Source: Brachionus koreanus (Eukaryota; Rotifera; Eurotatoria; Ploima; Brachionidae). Taken from it: a stretch of DNA of 44,671 nucleotides. The notes beneath the pieces were generated by a model, which was given only the letters and a program-made list of their open reading frames with translations, had not been told where the DNA came from and searched no databases. Location: NCBI GenBank assembly GCA_016987375.1, contig PJRA01000048.1, positions 967,969 to 1,012,639 on the forward strand, read 5' to 3'. Of this stretch, positions 43,050-44,671 are shown piece by piece (within the stretch, counting starts at the first letter, position 1; each line of letters starts with the position of its first letter). The position numbers were made by a program, and so were the translations under genes.

Positions 43050-44320
43050 GCTTTCTTGTGAATTTTACATATTTTTTTTCGCCCTTTTCTAATACTTTTT
43101 TTATTTTGTTATCTTATTTATTTGTGGGAGATTTATTTCAAAATTTAAATAAATTTTTCCTTATGCCAGAATTAATTTCTGTAGTTAACTTTTTTTTTAC
43201 TTTTTTAATTTTTGAAAAAATCCAAAATTTTTGAAAATAAATTGACAGTTAGACTCAACTTGAATCAAGCAAATCTTCGCATTGGTACCAAAACTAGATA
43301 TGCTTATCTCCCTTTGAGTTTCGTTTTGTTGATTTTCAAGTTTTAGAGTTTTCAACAGATATATTTAGTAGATTTGAGCGCAATAATGATAATAATCCTT
43401 CGTTCCTTCAACCGATTACATCAATTTAATCACAAACCTAAATTCAAACGAACCTCCATGAAAAAGACGACTCTAAAAAAAAATTACTTAAGTGTGATTT
43501 TTTTTTCTAATATTTTTATATTTTTATCAACTATTTAACTATATTAGTTTTTTTTTATTAAAATTTGCTTCTTTTTTTTATTTTGTCTACTGAAAAAAAT
43601 AAAATTAGCTACGAAAATAACTTTTGACTATTTATTTTTCATCTTTTTATTTGTAAATTTAAAAAATACTTAGATTTAGTTTTAAATTAAGTCAATACAT
43701 TATAATTTTTGAGTGAACCAACACTTTTTTAATGTTTTTAGCCATCACAAAATTAATGAATTTCATAAAAAGGTAAACCAAGTTTCTTTTTTGATTAGAT
43801 ATGAGAAAGAAAAAAATATGATAGAATTTACGCCTGAACTGAATAATTGTACTTAATTTTTTTTTAAGTAAAATCACGATGGAATTAAGAAGCATTGTAA
43901 ACATTTACTAAACATTTAATAATGTTTTACTTGTTAATCTCAAGTGAAAATTATTATTTTTTCTGTCTTTGTTTATTTCACAACATAATTATTTCAGAAA
44001 GTCGTCGTTAGTTCGTCAATTCAATATTTTTCTAAAATTCAGTAGAGTCAAAATTGAAAATTCCATCGATACTATTTACTTCCTCGTGATTCTGTCTACA
44101 ATATTTAAGAATAGTGTTGTGGTCTATTTCAAAATAATTTTTAATTTAATAATTTATTTCCTCAAACTTTTTGGAAAACACATAACTTTGTTAATTCATA
44201 AGCATCCATGTAAGATAAATCATATTAATACAATTTAATAGATCTATAAAATTTCAACAAATTTTCTTAAAATTTTGTTAAATATTTATGGATTTTTAAA
44301 ATTTTAATCTATGCAATATA
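43050..44320. other. A+T-rich spacer
   Basis: A slightly more balanced stretch at 43240-43480 may hold upstream regulatory sequence for the secreted-protein gene. No exon was supported. The frames at 43692-43904 and 43969-44238 have spacer composition and were not called. Confidence 0.5.
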
Positions 44321-44671
44321 TACAGTATGTTGCAAAAGTTTAGAAATTTTTTTATTTGTTAACACAAAGATTGTTTTTTATGTATGTAAAAGGCGGGAAA
44401 ATAATAAAAATTCGACTTTTTTTAAATTTTGATCTGTCATCAATCCAATAACGTAAAAACAAAAAAAAAATTATGTGAAAAAAAATCACAGAAAAAATAC
44501 AAAAAAGGAAAAAACTATACAATTAATAAAAAAAATGGGTTCAAATGTCGCCTATATAACAAGCCAAAACTCTTTTTGGCATTGATTCAATCAATTTTTG
44601 TACGTACTCGGAATCTGTAGCCACTCTTTGTGTAAAACCCCTTTTAAATGCTCAATAGAAGTTACTTTAGT
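44321..44671 (-). mobile_element. Tc1-like transposon, 3' end, truncated by the window
   Basis: A likely terminal repeat begins at a TA dinucleotide (44321-44322), followed by CAGTATGTTGCAAAAGTTTA, typical of Tc1/mariner ends. On the minus strand the transposase C-terminus reads TSIEHLKGVLHKEWLQIPST, then in another frame VQKLIESMPKRVLACYIGDI and a stop near 44540. The IEH Glu is the third catalytic acid. The Trp that usually follows IEHL is Lys here, and a one-base frameshift lies near 44605-44615, so the copy is inactive. The rest of the element lies beyond the right edge. Confidence 0.85.

Noticed and set aside
1..44671. tRNA, rRNA or CRISPR features
   Set aside because: No T-arm consensus (GGTTCRANTCC) or cloverleaf, no rRNA core sequence and no spaced direct-repeat array were noticed in reading; a covariance scan could still find a divergent tRNA.

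Overview
The window is nuclear DNA of an A+T-rich animal (about three quarters or more A+T by eye). Evidence for a eukaryote: GT-AG introns that restore whole proteins when removed (ribosomal protein L10a with four coding exons, a serine carboxypeptidase with three), AATAAA signals just after stop codons, a splicing factor (Prp18), and remnants of many animal transposon families. Short introns (one of 57 bp), very A+T-rich spacers and protein similarity recalled from memory fit a small-genome invertebrate such as a monogonont rotifer (Brachionus-like). That is an inference, not proven by the sequence.

Layout. 1-1100: broken transposons (LINE reverse transcriptase, DD37E mariner-type transposase). 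1211-7725 (minus): two long low-complexity exons, either two neighbouring genes or one gene with a 3.2-kb intron; not recognised. 7726-14301: A+T-rich spacer holding a decayed LINE. 14302-14883 (plus): secreted single-domain von Willebrand factor A-like protein. 15500-16490 (minus): another LINE remnant. 16794-18387 (minus): S28 serine carboxypeptidase of the PRSS16/K12H4.7 type, catalytic triad intact. 18388-24279: spacer with miniature inverted-repeat elements, a 24-bp palindrome, a decayed coding-like patch and an orphan exon. 24280-24960 (plus): signal-anchored single-pass membrane protein. 24961-29658: spacer with a GC-rich foldback element and a second copy of a 191-bp MITE with 8-bp target duplications. 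29659-30714 (minus): pre-mRNA splicing factor 18. 31570-33830: transposon cluster: a 15-bp palindromic tandem array, a PHD-finger fragment between ACGT palindromes, and a striking 422-bp inverted repeat around a fragment of pogo/Tigger-type transposase. 34710-35837 (plus): RPL10A, with three hairpins in its second intron. 35838-40809: spacer with LINE and integrase remnants. 40810-41325 (minus): PAM2-motif protein, a likely poly(A)-binding-protein partner. 42662-42991 (minus): small secreted helical protein with a good TATA box. 44321-44671: end of a Tc1-like transposon that runs off the window.

The genes are not an operon or a functional cluster. They are ordinary single-copy animal genes (translation, splicing, mRNA regulation, secretion) scattered among transposon debris. 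The most unusual structure is the pogo-type foldback element at 32908-33826. The best new repeat family is the 191/192-bp MITE present in two full copies with clear 8-bp target duplications.
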